DNA of 64,000 nucleotides from Gemmatimonadetes bacterium SCN 70-22 (lineage in GTDB: Bacteria; Gemmatimonadota; Gemmatimonadetes; Gemmatimonadales; Gemmatimonadaceae), in contig MEDZ01000011.1 in NCBI GenBank assembly GCA_001724275.1, positions 18,918 through 82,917 on the forward strand, read 5' to 3'. The notes under the pieces were generated by a model. The model was not told where the DNA came from. It did not search any database and saw nothing but the letters and a program-made list of their open reading frames with translations. Position 1 is the first letter of the stretch. Every line of letters starts with the position of its first letter. Made by a program: the position numbers and the translations under genes. Below, one piece after another: positions 1 through 9,114 of the stretch.

Positions 1-2
1 TG

Positions 3-209
3 GACGTCACCGACCAGGAGATGTGGTGGTACCTGGTCGAGCTCACTGCCCCCTCCCCCGTCACATCCCTCTCGATGCGGGTCGGACTCCTGTTCGAGCA
101 CTTCACCGACCAGCGAAACATCGTGACGCTGCTGAAGATGCCGGGGGAGAAGCGGTACTCGATGTATTTCGTGCGCGAGGACGCCAAGCCGCAGGAGGTG
201 GTGTTCTGA
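3..209 (+). CDS. C-terminal fragment of a DUF6702-like protein
   Basis: Only the last 68 or so residues lie in the window; the reading frame is open from the left edge and stops at 209. The tail carries a pattern I associate with DUF6702 proteins: a bulky aromatic-rich strand (MWWYLVEL), then LLFEHFTDQRNIVTLL, then a polar strand ending in a phenylalanine. Members of that family are small, probably exported proteins of unknown function. The methionine at 21 is internal and should not be taken as the start. No partner gene can be seen upstream. The assignment rests on recalled family resemblance only. Confidence 0.5.
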   Translation, partial: DVTDQEMWWYLVELTAPSPVTSLSMRVGLLFEHFTDQRNIVTLLKMPGEKRYSMYFVREDAKPQEVVF

Positions 210-428
210 GGAGACGGGAGACGAGAGACGGGGGACGGGGGACGGGCGTTGGGGAGTGCCCGGTGAGCGGAGCGACGCTTGCCATCCTGACAGGGGTTCT
301 GTCGACCGTGCAGCCCTGATCGTCCCAACTCGTTCAATCTGGCCAGCTTAGGGCGGCACGCTGGGTGCGTCGGCATGGGCAGCGCGAGTTTCTCTCGCAT
401 CACCCATTTCCCATTCGGAGGAATTCGT

Positions 429-911
429 ATGGTCACCCTGACGCCCCTCAACTCGATGCTCGATCGGATGGTCACCCTGAGCCGGGCCATGGATCAGGCT
501 TTCGTGAACGGCACGCCGGAAGCCCTCGGCCAGGCCCCCGCCCAGCCCTCCTGGGTCCCCGAACTGGATGCGTGGGAGACGGAGGGCGAGTACGTCGTCC
601 AGCTCGACCTCCCCGGCGTGAAGCCGGAGAACGTGGACATCAACTTCGAACGGAACACGCTGTCCGTCCGCGGCCAGCGCGATCGCGGCTTCGTCGCCCC
701 CGAGAAGGGAGAGCTCCGCGTATTCTTCGCCGAGCGTGACTGGGGGACGTTCACGCGCTCGCTGCGCTTCCCGCAGCACGTGGCGGGCGACGACATCACG
801 GCCACCTTCGACGCCGGGGTCCTCACCGTCCGCATCCCGAAGTCCGAGGCGGCCAAGCCGCGGAAGATCCAGATCCAGACGCCGGCCGAAGCCAAGCAGG
901 TCGCCGGCTGA
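429..911 (+). CDS. Small heat-shock protein, Hsp20/alpha-crystallin family
   Basis: 160 residues. An ATP-independent holdase chaperone of the cytoplasm that binds unfolding proteins during heat stress. The alpha-crystallin domain spans about residues 45-145: it opens with ELDAWETEGEYVVQLDLPGV, continues through VDINFERNTLSVRG, and closes with the diagnostic A-x-x-x-x-GVLTVRIPK strand (DAGVLTVRIPK). A short tail carries IQIQ, similar to the I-x-I/V motif used for oligomer assembly. ATG at 429 is chosen because a perfect GGAGG lies at 417-421 with good spacing; an upstream ATG at 375 has no such site. Monocistronic. Length and architecture are normal for bacterial class A sHSPs. Confidence 0.93.
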   Translation: MVTLTPLNSMLDRMVTLSRAMDQAFVNGTPEALGQAPAQPSWVPELDAWETEGEYVVQLDLPGVKPENVDINFERNTLSVRGQRDRGFVAPEKGELRVFFAERDWGTFTRSLRFPQHVAGDDITATFDAGVLTVRIPKSEAAKPRKIQIQTPAEAKQVAG

Positions 912-1102
912 GCGATCCTGGCGGCGCCGCACTGTCGCCGCCGGACGCCCCGCGCGGCGCCGGTGGGGCTGCGTGAGCCGAGCGCCGGCGGAGAGGCTCG
1001 GCGGAGATTGGAGGAGGCGCGGCTGCGTGCACGGTCACGCGGCCGCGCCTCAAACCGTTCCGGGCCCGGCGTTGTCACATCTGGCGTACCCGCACCCCTC
1101 CA

Positions 1103-2026
1103 ATGATGCGCCAGCGTCTCTCGATATCCGCCATCGCCGCGACCCTCCTCGTCGGCGTCCCCGTCACCCTCGCCGCCCAGCAGATCCAGGGGCGCAGCGA
1201 ACGCACCTTTTCCGTCAGCGAGCGCGTTGCGGCCGGCGGTGTGGTGAACATCTACGCCGCCATCGGCGACATCACCATCACCGAGGGGAGCGGAAACACG
1301 ATGGAGTTCCGCGCCGAGAAGGACGTGCGGCGCGGCGAGCTGGAAGACGTGGGCTTCGTGGTGCTGCGTGATGCCGGGGGCGTCACGATCTGCGCCGTGA
1401 TGTCCGAAGACGACGAGTGCGATGCCGACGGGCTGAACACCGAATCGCGCTCACGCTGGACGCGGGGCAATCGCTCCATCAAGCTCGCGATCACCGTGAA
1501 GGTCCCGCGCGGGACCAGGCTCCGAACCACGAGCGGGAATGGCGACATCGCCGCGACCGCTGCGCTCGCCGAGGCGCGGATCAGGAGCGGGAACGGGCGG
1601 GTGAAGGTGAGCGGGGTGAGCGGGAGCGTCGACGCATCCACCGGGAACGGCGAGGTGACGGTGGATGGCACCGGCGGCCCGGTCAAGGCCCGTTCGGGGA
1701 ACGGCGACGTGACGATCGGGACGGTGAACGGCCCGGTGAGCGCCTCGTCGGGGAACGGCGACATCCGTGTCTCGATGGAGCGCCTGACCGGCAGTGGCGA
1801 CCTCGAGTTCTCGTCGGGGAACGGGCGCATCGTGGTCGAGGTCCCGGCCGACTTCTCCGCCGAAGTGGAGGCGAATTCCGGAAACGGGCGCGTCACCACC
1901 GACTTTCCGATCACCATCAAGGGGCGCCTGACGCCGTCGCGCCTTCGCGGAACCATCGGGAACGGGGGGCGCCTGCTCCGGATGCACACCGGCAACGGGA
2001 CGATGGAGATCAGGAAGCGCGCGTAG
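1103..2026 (+). CDS. Secreted DUF4097-type beta-helical protein
   Basis: 307 residues. Residues 1-25 form a signal peptide (hydrophobic ISAIAATLLVGVPVTLAAQ), so the protein is exported. The body is a run of strand-turn units built around the recurring tetrapeptide SGNG followed by D/R/E (GNGDIAAT, GNGRVKVS, GNGEVTVD, GNGDVTIG, GNGDIRVS, GNGRIVVE, GNGRVTTD, GNGTMEIR). This right-handed parallel beta-helix pattern is that of DUF4097 (adhesin-like) proteins, whose function is unknown. At the DNA level the units appear as repeated GGGAACGG blocks about 60 bp apart. Two cysteines (CAVMSEDDEC) could form a loop disulfide. A strong hairpin terminator follows at 2061-2096. Confidence 0.8.
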   Translation: MMRQRLSISAIAATLLVGVPVTLAAQQIQGRSERTFSVSERVAAGGVVNIYAAIGDITITEGSGNTMEFRAEKDVRRGELEDVGFVVLRDAGGVTICAVMSEDDECDADGLNTESRSRWTRGNRSIKLAITVKVPRGTRLRTTSGNGDIAATAALAEARIRSGNGRVKVSGVSGSVDASTGNGEVTVDGTGGPVKARSGNGDVTIGTVNGPVSASSGNGDIRVSMERLTGSGDLEFSSGNGRIVVEVPADFSAEVEANSGNGRVTTDFPITIKGRLTPSRLRGTIGNGGRLLRMHTGNGTMEIRKRA

Positions 2027-2060
2027 CGACGATTGGCGAGCGATCGCCCCTTCCATCGCG

Positions 2061-2096
2061 CAGGCCGCCCGGACAGCTTCGGGCGGCCTGTTTCAT
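2061..2096 (+). terminator. Rho-independent terminator after the DUF4097 gene
   Basis: A perfect 11-bp inverted repeat, CAGGCCGCCCG (2061-2071) and CGGGCGGCCTG (2080-2090), has an 8-base loop and is followed by TTTCATT. It lies 35 bp past the stop at 2026 and just ahead of the ribosome binding site of the next gene, so it isolates the two units. Confidence 0.85.
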
Positions 2097-2116
2097 TGTC
2101 ACATGAGGAGATGCAC

Positions 2117-3739
2117 ATGCGAGCCTGGTCGACGCGGGTGATGGGGACGAGCCGGGCGCCTGGCGGCGTCGCTTTGCTGCTGGCGGCAATGGCGACGCTG
2201 GCGGCGCTCGCGGCGCTGGCGCCACCGGCCGCCGCGCAGGAGCTCGACGGCCGCGCGGCGCGCCAGGCGGCCCGCGCCTTCCGCGAGGCCAACGAGGCGG
2301 CAATCCTGCGCGAATACACCGCCCTGCTCTCGCTGCCTAACGTGGCGAGCGACAGCGTCAACATCCGCCGCAATGCGGCGGCGCTGGTGGAAATGCTGCG
2401 CCGGCGCGGGGCGACGACCCGGCTCCTCGAGGTCCCGGGAGGGCCGCCGTCGGTCTACGGCGAGATCATCGTCCCGGGGGCCACCCGGACGATCATCCTC
2501 TACGCCCACTACGACGGCCAGCCGGTGGACCCGAAGCAGTGGACGGGGGGCGCGCCCTTCACGCCGGTGCTGCGCGACAAGGCGCTGTACCTGGGCGGGA
2601 AGGACATCCCGTTTCCCGCCGACGGCCAGCGCGTGGATGGCGAGGCCCGCGTCTACGCCCGCTCGGCGAGTGACGACAAGGGGTCGATCATCGCCATGCT
2701 CACCGCGCTCGACGCCCTCCGGTCGCGCGGCGCGGGGCCCTCGCTCAACGTCAAGTTCTTCTTCGAGGGCGAGGAGGAGGCGGGATCGGGGCACCTCGAG
2801 GCGATCCTGACGAAGTACAAGGAGCTGTTGAAGGCCGACGCCTGGCTCTTCTGCGACGGCCCGGTGCACCAGAGCGGGGCGCAGCAGCTCGTCTTCGGGC
2901 TGCGCGGCGTGACGGGGCTCGAGATCACCGTCTTCGGCCCCACCCGCCCCCTGCACAGCGGGCATTACGGGAACTGGGCCCCCAACCCGGGCATGCTGCT
3001 GACGCACCTCCTGGCGGGGCTGCGGAACGACGACGGCGAGATCCTGGTGCCGCACTTCTACGACGACGTGCGCCCGCTCAGCGCCGCCGAGCGCCGGGCC
3101 ATCGCCGGGCTCCCGCCCGTCGACTCCGCCTTGCGCCACTCGTTAGGGCTGGCCCGCACCGAGGGGAACAACGCCCTCCTGGCCGAGCGCATCATGCGCC
3201 CCGCCCTCAACCTGCGCGGCATCCGGGTGGGCGGCGTGCAGGAGCTGGGGTCCAACACGATCTCCACCGAGGCCTACGCCTCCATCGACTTCCGCCTGGT
3301 CCCGAACCAGACGCCGGCGCGCGTGCGCGAGCTGGTGGAGCGCCACCTGCGCGCCACCGGGTGGCACATCGTGAGCGACACCCCGTCGCTGGGCGACCGG
3401 CTCGCCTACCCCCGTCTGGTGCGGCTGCAATGGGAGAGCGGCTACCCGGCGCAGCGCTCGTCCATGGACGACGCCTTCGGGCGGGCGCTGGTCGCGTCGG
3501 TGAGCGACGGCGCCGAGCAGCGCCCCCTCCTCGTCCCCACGCTGGGGGGGAGCGGGCCCAGCTACCTGTTCACGAAGGTGCTCGGCGCCCCCGTGGTCAC
3601 CCTCCCCATCGCCAACTACGACAACAACCAGCACGCGGCCAACGAGAACCTGCGCGTGCAGAACCTGTGGAACGCGATCGAGCTGTACGCGGGGATGCTG
3701 AGCCGGTTGGGGAAGGAGTGGGCGCCGATCGTGCCGTGA
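2117..3739 (+). CDS. Secreted M20 family metallopeptidase (dipeptidase type)
   Basis: 540 residues, with a long signal peptide (LLLAAMATLAALAALAPPAAAQ) placing it in the periplasm or outside. Two-zinc exopeptidase of the M20/CNDP-like group. Visible metal and catalytic residues: His and Asp in LYAHYDGQP, Asp in ARSASDDKG, the Glu pair in FFEGEEEAGSG, Asp in WLFCDGP, and the C-terminal His in NNQHAANENL. A dimerisation lid domain lies between the two halves, including TRPLHSGHYGNWAPNPG, typical of the dipeptidase subgroup. ATG 2117 is preferred over ATG 2111 because the AGGAG at 2106-2110 touches 2111 but is properly spaced from 2117. Substrate unknown; probably peptide scavenging, as with the other peptidases nearby. 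Confidence 0.9.
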   Translation: MRAWSTRVMGTSRAPGGVALLLAAMATLAALAALAPPAAAQELDGRAARQAARAFREANEAAILREYTALLSLPNVASDSVNIRRNAAALVEMLRRRGATTRLLEVPGGPPSVYGEIIVPGATRTIILYAHYDGQPVDPKQWTGGAPFTPVLRDKALYLGGKDIPFPADGQRVDGEARVYARSASDDKGSIIAMLTALDALRSRGAGPSLNVKFFFEGEEEAGSGHLEAILTKYKELLKADAWLFCDGPVHQSGAQQLVFGLRGVTGLEITVFGPTRPLHSGHYGNWAPNPGMLLTHLLAGLRNDDGEILVPHFYDDVRPLSAAERRAIAGLPPVDSALRHSLGLARTEGNNALLAERIMRPALNLRGIRVGGVQELGSNTISTEAYASIDFRLVPNQTPARVRELVERHLRATGWHIVSDTPSLGDRLAYPRLVRLQWESGYPAQRSSMDDAFGRALVASVSDGAEQRPLLVPTLGGSGPSYLFTKVLGAPVVTLPIANYDNNQHAANENLRVQNLWNAIELYAGMLSRLGKEWAPIVP

Positions 3740-3890
3740 CGGCCGCGCGTCTATTGCCGGCCGTGCTCTTCACCTCCGCGACGACCCGGACGGAGGTGTG
3801 TAGAGATCGATTGCATCCCTTCGTTCCGAAGGGGCATATTTCGGGGTCCATTCGGCCCTTGGCACCACTGCCTGATTGCCCTAGCCCGCG

Positions 3891-5279
3891 GTGTTCGTCG
3901 TGAAAGGCTTTGTTCCGACTCCCGCGACAACCGTCGATCTGATGGTTGCGAAACTCTTCGGAGATACTCCCCCCGATCCATCCAGCTCCCTGCTGGACCC
4001 GGGGTGTGGGGAGGGAGTCTTCCTCGAAGGGGTTCTTCGCTACTGCCGTGAACGCGGGTGGCGACCACCGCGAATGGTCGGAGTTGAACTGGATCCGGCT
4101 CGTGCTGCAGAGTCGGCCAGCAAGTTTGCCGGGCTCGATTTCGTGCAGATCCGGCGCGATGACTTCCTCCGGTCGAGCGACGACGAATACGACTATATCG
4201 TTGGGAATCCGCCGTATGTCTCCATCGGGCGCTTGAGCCTGGAGGAGCGCGAGGAGTACCGGGCCTCCTTCGCTACGGCGCGTGGCCGGTTCGACTTGTA
4301 CTTGCTCTTCTTCGAGCGAGCGCTTCGCGCATTGCGCCCGCGGGGGCGCCTGGTATTCATCACACCGGAGAAGTTCCTCTACGTCGAGACCGCTCGGCCA
4401 TTACGTAACCTGCTCAACAGGTACGCCATCGAGGAGCTCCATTTTCTGAGCGAGGCGACCTTCGGCGACCTGGTTACCTATCCGCTGGTCACCACCGTGC
4501 AAGCGGGCGCGTCGCTCGGGCTCACGACAGTACACGATCGGGACGGCGGTGTGCGATCGGCATCGATTCGCACCGGAGACTCATGGCTTCCGCTTCTCAA
4601 TGATGACTGGGGAGAGCATGACGGAATCCGATTGGCTGACGTTTCCCGCCGGGTCAGCTGCGGGGTGGCCACCGGCGCGGATTCCGTTTTCGTGGTTCGC
4701 ACGGACGAAGTACCGGATAGTATCGCGGACTTCGCGCACCCAACCATTTCGGGACGAGAGCTGACTGAGTCACCACTCCACTCGACGCGGTCAAGAATCC
4801 TGGTACCCTACGACGAGACGGGTCGGCTGCTTCCCGAGCACGCACTTGGTGCGCTGGGTTCATATCTCGGCACACCGCCCCGCCGAACCCGCCTTGAAGC
4901 ACGGTCGTGCAACACTCGGAAGCCCTGGTATGCATTTCATGATGCCTGCGTGCTCCCCGATATTCTGCAGCCCAAGCTCCTCTGCAAGGACATAACGGCG
5001 TCCCCAAGCTTCATAATCGACTGGAGCGGAGAGATCGTGCCCCGTCATTCCGTCTACTACATCGTGCCCAAGAATCCGGAGGACCTGGTACCCCTGGCCT
5101 CGTACTTGAATTCGCGCGAAGCCCGCGCCTGGATGGCTAGAAACTGCCAGCGTGCCGCTGGGGGCTTTCTGAGGTTGCAGAGTCAGGTATTGAAGCAGCT
5201 GCCAATCCCGCAGGAGGTCGTGTCATCACCCACCGTCGACCACAGTCTGCTGACAGAAGCGGCGGTGAGTTGCGCATGA
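3891..5279 (+). CDS. N6-adenine DNA methyltransferase of a restriction-modification system
   Basis: 462 residues. Class gamma-like adenine methyltransferase: the N-terminal FVPTPATTVDLMV segment precedes the AdoMet motif I (LLDPGCGEGVFLEGVL), an acidic motif II (VGVELDP) and the catalytic motif IV NPPYV in YIVGNPPYVSIG. The C-terminal half (LPDILQPKLLCKD, LASYLNSREARAW, RLQSQVLKQLPIP) resembles the TaqI/Eco57I-type target recognition region. GTG at 3891 or GTG at 3900 is the start; no strong ribosome binding site separates them. The stop overlaps the start of the endonuclease gene by four bases (ATGA), so the pair is translationally coupled. Less extreme codon usage than the flanking genes suggests transfer. 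Confidence 0.88.
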   Translation: MFVVKGFVPTPATTVDLMVAKLFGDTPPDPSSSLLDPGCGEGVFLEGVLRYCRERGWRPPRMVGVELDPARAAESASKFAGLDFVQIRRDDFLRSSDDEYDYIVGNPPYVSIGRLSLEEREEYRASFATARGRFDLYLLFFERALRALRPRGRLVFITPEKFLYVETARPLRNLLNRYAIEELHFLSEATFGDLVTYPLVTTVQAGASLGLTTVHDRDGGVRSASIRTGDSWLPLLNDDWGEHDGIRLADVSRRVSCGVATGADSVFVVRTDEVPDSIADFAHPTISGRELTESPLHSTRSRILVPYDETGRLLPEHALGALGSYLGTPPRRTRLEARSCNTRKPWYAFHDACVLPDILQPKLLCKDITASPSFIIDWSGEIVPRHSVYYIVPKNPEDLVPLASYLNSREARAWMARNCQRAAGGFLRLQSQVLKQLPIPQEVVSSPTVDHSLLTEAAVSCA

Positions 5280-6055
5280 GAACGCCGTTCGACGCTGCGA
5301 TCGAGTTCATCGCCCGAGCACGATACCATAACCACCGGCTCGAAGCGCACTCCGATATCGTGAGTGACGGTATTCTCGATGATTTGCGGGCGCGATGCCC
5401 AGTTATTCGAAAGGACCTCGATCGAGGAGTAGTCCGCGTTTGGAAGAATGTCTCCTCACCCGGAGATCGCGAACGAAAGGTCGATCTCTTCGTCGGCGAG
5501 CCGGATCCGGAAGGGAAGCCCGACGTCTCCAAGGTGCGCATCGCCATCGAGAACAAGTCGGTCATCACGGCTCACCGCAACGCGACGAATCGCTTCGATG
5601 ATCTCAAGAAGGTGGTTGCCGCGGTACAGGGTGCGAGGCCCGAAGCGCTGTTGATTGCCACAGTACTCATTGGAACCGCCGAGCGGTTTCTCAACATTCC
5701 TGATCAGGTGCACAGGTTCTATCGTGACCGCGAGGACGAGTTCGAACGCGACGTTCTTCCGCGTCTCTCGTCCGGAGATGAATCGCTGCTCATCGATTTC
5801 AGCTTCGCGATTAGCGAGAACAGCCGTACGGCGCCACGGAAGACACTGGAGCTCTTCCGCTCGCTCCCCTTGCGTGGAAGCGCCCAGACGCATCTCGTGG
5901 CGTATGATTCTGTGCTTCTGGTCCCCGTCTTTATCGACAACGTCCATCCGCCGGCGCTGCCACGACCGAACAACCTGGGTGTAGATGTGGATGCGGAGTA
6001 CGAGACGATGATCCAGCGCACCTGCTCGGGGTACACGGCACGCTGGCATATGTGA
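5276..6055 (+). CDS. Restriction endonuclease, PD-(D/E)XK type, partner of the methyltransferase
   Basis: 259 residues. No close named family is recognised, but a nuclease core is visible: Asp70 (RKVDLFVGEPD), then after a short loop a hydrophobic strand with Glu92-x-Lys94 (VRIAIENKSV), followed by a helix with N-R-F-D-D-L. That D-(x)n-E-x-K order is the PD-(D/E)XK signature. Position supports this: its ATG at 5276 overlaps the methyltransferase stop in the usual order for a type II system. It could instead be a non-nucleolytic subunit, but the ExK strand argues for nuclease activity. Recognition sequence cannot be read from the protein. Confidence 0.7.
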   Translation: MRTPFDAAIEFIARARYHNHRLEAHSDIVSDGILDDLRARCPVIRKDLDRGVVRVWKNVSSPGDRERKVDLFVGEPDPEGKPDVSKVRIAIENKSVITAHRNATNRFDDLKKVVAAVQGARPEALLIATVLIGTAERFLNIPDQVHRFYRDREDEFERDVLPRLSSGDESLLIDFSFAISENSRTAPRKTLELFRSLPLRGSAQTHLVAYDSVLLVPVFIDNVHPPALPRPNNLGVDVDAEYETMIQRTCSGYTARWHM

Positions 6056-6096
6056 ACCGCCTACGACCGCATGTACGGGGACTACTGAAACCGTCC

Positions 6097-7005
6097 CTAC
6101 TCGTCCCCCACCCCCGCCCCCGCCTTGCCGAAGGCGAGCACCAGCGCGCTCCCCACGATCACCGCCGCCCCCGCCAGCGTCCACGCCGACGGCCGCTCGC
6201 CTAACAAGAGCGCCCCCCACATCCCCGCGAAGACGATCTGCAGGTAGCCGGTGGTCGTCGCCCGCACCGCCGTCTCCGCCTGCAGCCCGCGGGTCATGTA
6301 CACCTGCGCCGCCTGCGTGGCGGCACCGACGCCGAGCAGCAGCAGCCACTCCACGCCGCGCGGCAGCAGCCACGACGTCGTGGCGAAGGGGATGGAGATG
6401 GGAAAGGTCACGAGCGGCAGGTAGAAGACGATCACCGCCGGGTGCTCGCCCGTCCCCAGCTTGCGCACCGCGGCGTAGGCGGCGCCGCTGCTCACCGCCC
6501 CGAGGAGGGCGATCGCCACGTCGCGCGTGTCGTAGGGCGATGCCGCGCTCCCGAACAGGAAGGCCGGACGCGTGATGAGGACGACCCCGACCATCGCCGC
6601 CGCCAGGCACAATACCTCGCCGGCGTGCACCCGCTCCCCCACCCAGAGCGCCGCCAGCACCGTCGCGAAGACCGGGTTGGTGTACTGGATCAGCGTCGCG
6701 TCGCCCAGCGGAAGATGGACCAGCGACCAGTAGAAGCAGTTGATCCCGATGGCGCCCAGCGCACCGCGCACCAGGAGGAGGCGGCGGTTGTTCCCCCAGA
6801 TGCTCGGGACGCGCGCCTGGCGCACCGCCCACCAGCTCATGGCCAGCGTGAGCGCCGCGCGAACGAGGACGATCTGTGACGAGGGGAGGCGCCGCCCCGC
6901 GAGCTTCACGAAGAGCCCCATCACCGCGAACCACCACGCCCCGATCGCCATGGCCCGTATTCCCGGGGAGACGATCGCGCGCGACGGGAGGGCGGAAGCG
7001 GGCAT
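6097..7005 (-). CDS. EamA/DMT family transporter
   Basis: 302 residues, ten predicted hydrophobic segments in two EamA halves (about 15-145 and 160-292). Inner-membrane metabolite exporter of the drug/metabolite superfamily. Typical pieces are visible: the first half includes LGAIGINCFYWSLVHLPLGDATLIQYTNPVF and the second includes LGVGAATQAAQVYMTRGLQAETAVRATTTGYLQIVFAGMWGALLLGE, the classical EamA repeat with its mid-helix proline and the closing G-E. Substrate cannot be inferred. Convergent with the endonuclease gene and 12 bp downstream of the CPA2 antiporter gene on the same strand, so the two may be cotranscribed. Confidence 0.88.
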   Translation of the reverse strand: MPASALPSRAIVSPGIRAMAIGAWWFAVMGLFVKLAGRRLPSSQIVLVRAALTLAMSWWAVRQARVPSIWGNNRRLLLVRGALGAIGINCFYWSLVHLPLGDATLIQYTNPVFATVLAALWVGERVHAGEVLCLAAAMVGVVLITRPAFLFGSAASPYDTRDVAIALLGAVSSGAAYAAVRKLGTGEHPAVIVFYLPLVTFPISIPFATTSWLLPRGVEWLLLLGVGAATQAAQVYMTRGLQAETAVRATTTGYLQIVFAGMWGALLLGERPSAWTLAGAAVIVGSALVLAFGKAGAGVGDE

Positions 7006-7017
7006 GGCTCCCGAACG

Positions 7018-9045
7018 CTACGCCGTCGGTCGCGGCGGGACGGGGTGCGCAGCGGTCATCATGCGCGTGGCCGGTCGGAACAGGAGCGCCGCCTCGGTCA
7101 GCGCCTTCGACTCGCCGATGAGGACGATCTCGTCGCCATCCTCGATGACGATCTCCGACACCGGCTGGAAGATCCCTTCGCCGCGGCGGATCACGGCCGC
7201 GGCGATGGCGCCGGTCCGCGTCCGCAGCTTGAGGGCGCGTGCCGTCTGCCCGATGGCCTCGCTACCCGCGCGCGCCACCACGACCTCGAGGTCGAGCCGG
7301 GCCCCGATGCGCGACAGCACCTCGTCCATCGGCGCGACCGTCGCCCCACGCTCGCGCAGCACCTCGTAGTGATCGCGACGCGCCGCCTCGGCCGACTCGC
7401 GGATGCGCGCGGGGGCGATGTCGTAGCGGCGCAGCACGCGCGCGAAGATCTCCAGCGACGTCTCGAACTCCTCGGGAACGACCTCGTTGGCCCCCAGCTT
7501 CTGGAGCTCGGCAATCTCCGACACGTAGCGCGTGCGGGTGACGATGTGGATGTCGGGGTTGTGGTGCCGCGCCACCACCACTCCGCGCCGTTCCTCGGCG
7601 ATCGAGGCGATGGCGAAGACGATCACCCGCGCCCGCATGAGCCCGACGCGGTCGAGGACCTCGGCGCGCGTCCCGTCGCCGAAGAAGATCGGCTCGCGCT
7701 CCAGGCGCGCCTGCCGGACCAGCGCGCCGTTGGAGTCGAGGATGACGTAGGGAACCTTGGCCCGCCGGAGCGCCCGGGCCAGGTTGCGCCCGTTGAGCCC
7801 GTAGCCCACGATGATCACGTGATCGGTGACCGGCCCCACCGCGCGCACCTCGCGCGTGGCGAACTCCATGGTCGGCATGGCGCGGAGCGCGAAGAGCCGG
7901 TCGGCCAGGTCGGGGGCGGCAGCCACCGCGAAGGGGGCGACCAGCATCGTGATGACCGCCGCCCCGAGGAAGAGCTGGTAGCGATCCTGGCTCAGGATGC
8001 CTAACGCCACGGCGCTGCTGGCCAGGATGAACGAGAACTCCCCCACCTGCGCCAGCCCGATCCCGGCCACGAACCCCACCCGGTCCGAGCGGCGCACCAT
8101 CCGCACCACCGCCCACCCGGTCAACCCCTTGAGGACGATGATCCCCACCGCGACGCCGATGACGGCGGCGGCGTGGGTGGCGAAGTAGTCGAGGTCGAGG
8201 AGCATCCCGACCGAGATGAAGAAGATCCCGCTGAAGGTGTCGCGGAACGGCAGGATGTCGGACAGCGCCTGCAGCCCGAACTCCGACTCGGCGATGATGA
8301 GCCCCGCCAGGAACGCCCCCAGCGCCAGCGACAGGCCGAACGACGAGGTCACGAAGGCGGCGCCGAGGCCGATGGCCACCACCACGAGCGTGAAGATCTC
8401 CTGGTTCCGCATCGCGGCGATGCGCGCAAGGAGCCGCGGCACCACCCAGCGCCCCACCACCAGCATCGCGGTGGTCACCGCGATGGCCACCGCCACGTTC
8501 CGCACGATCGTCCCCACCGACTCCCCGCTCCCCGCCAGCAGGGGAAGGAAGAGCATGAGTGGGACGACGCACAGGTCCTGGAAGAGGAGGATCGCCACCA
8601 CGACGCGCCCGTACGTCGAATCCAGCTCGCCGCGGTCGGCGTAGACCTTGAGGATGATCGCCGTCGACGAGAGGGCGATGAGGGCGCCGAACAGCTCGCC
8701 CTCGCGCCAGTTGCCCCCGAAGGCCATCGCGATCAGCGTCACCAACGCGATCGTCCCCACCACCTGCAACGCCCCGCCGCGCAGCACCAGCTTCCCCATC
8801 CGCACGATGCGCGACAGCGACAGCTCGAGCCCGACCGCGAAGAGGAGCAGCACGACCCCGATCTCGGCCAGCGACGCCACCGACTCCGTCTCGCGCACGA
8901 GCCCGAGCGCGGTGGGGCCGATGGCGATGCCGCTGACCAGGAACCCGACCACGCTGGGGATGCGCAGTCGATAGGCGAGGACGACGACGGGGACGGCCAC
9001 CGCGACCAGGATCACCAGGTCGCGCAGGAGCGGGATTCCGTGCAT
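7018..9045 (-). CDS. CPA2 monovalent cation:proton antiporter with TrkA-N and TrkA-C domains
   Basis: 675 residues. N-terminal twelve or so membrane helices (about 5-385) form a Na+/H+ exchanger-type core, including FLVSGIAIGPTALGLV, the conserved GVVLLLFAVGLELSL and FQDLCVVPLML. A cytosolic Rossmann RCK/TrkA-N domain follows (HVIIVGYGLNGRNLARAL, the dinucleotide-binding GxGxxGxxLA), then a TrkA-C domain (about 590-665) ending in VIEDGDEIVLIGESKAL. This KefB/KefC-like layout exchanges K+ or Na+ for protons under ligand control by the RCK domain. Start ATG at 9045 opens directly into the first helix. Sits next to a second antiporter, NhaA. Confidence 0.92.
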   Translation of the reverse strand: MHGIPLLRDLVILVAVAVPVVVLAYRLRIPSVVGFLVSGIAIGPTALGLVRETESVASLAEIGVVLLLFAVGLELSLSRIVRMGKLVLRGGALQVVGTIALVTLIAMAFGGNWREGELFGALIALSSTAIILKVYADRGELDSTYGRVVVAILLFQDLCVVPLMLFLPLLAGSGESVGTIVRNVAVAIAVTTAMLVVGRWVVPRLLARIAAMRNQEIFTLVVVAIGLGAAFVTSSFGLSLALGAFLAGLIIAESEFGLQALSDILPFRDTFSGIFFISVGMLLDLDYFATHAAAVIGVAVGIIVLKGLTGWAVVRMVRRSDRVGFVAGIGLAQVGEFSFILASSAVALGILSQDRYQLFLGAAVITMLVAPFAVAAAPDLADRLFALRAMPTMEFATREVRAVGPVTDHVIIVGYGLNGRNLARALRRAKVPYVILDSNGALVRQARLEREPIFFGDGTRAEVLDRVGLMRARVIVFAIASIAEERRGVVVARHHNPDIHIVTRTRYVSEIAELQKLGANEVVPEEFETSLEIFARVLRRYDIAPARIRESAEAARRDHYEVLRERGATVAPMDEVLSRIGARLDLEVVVARAGSEAIGQTARALKLRTRTGAIAAAVIRRGEGIFQPVSEIVIEDGDEIVLIGESKALTEAALLFRPATRMMTAAHPVPPRPTA

Positions 9046-9114
9046 CCGCGAAAGCTCTCGTCCCTCGCAGGGGTTTGTCGAGGCGATGCGCGAAATCGCC
9101 CCCCGTCCCGGCGG

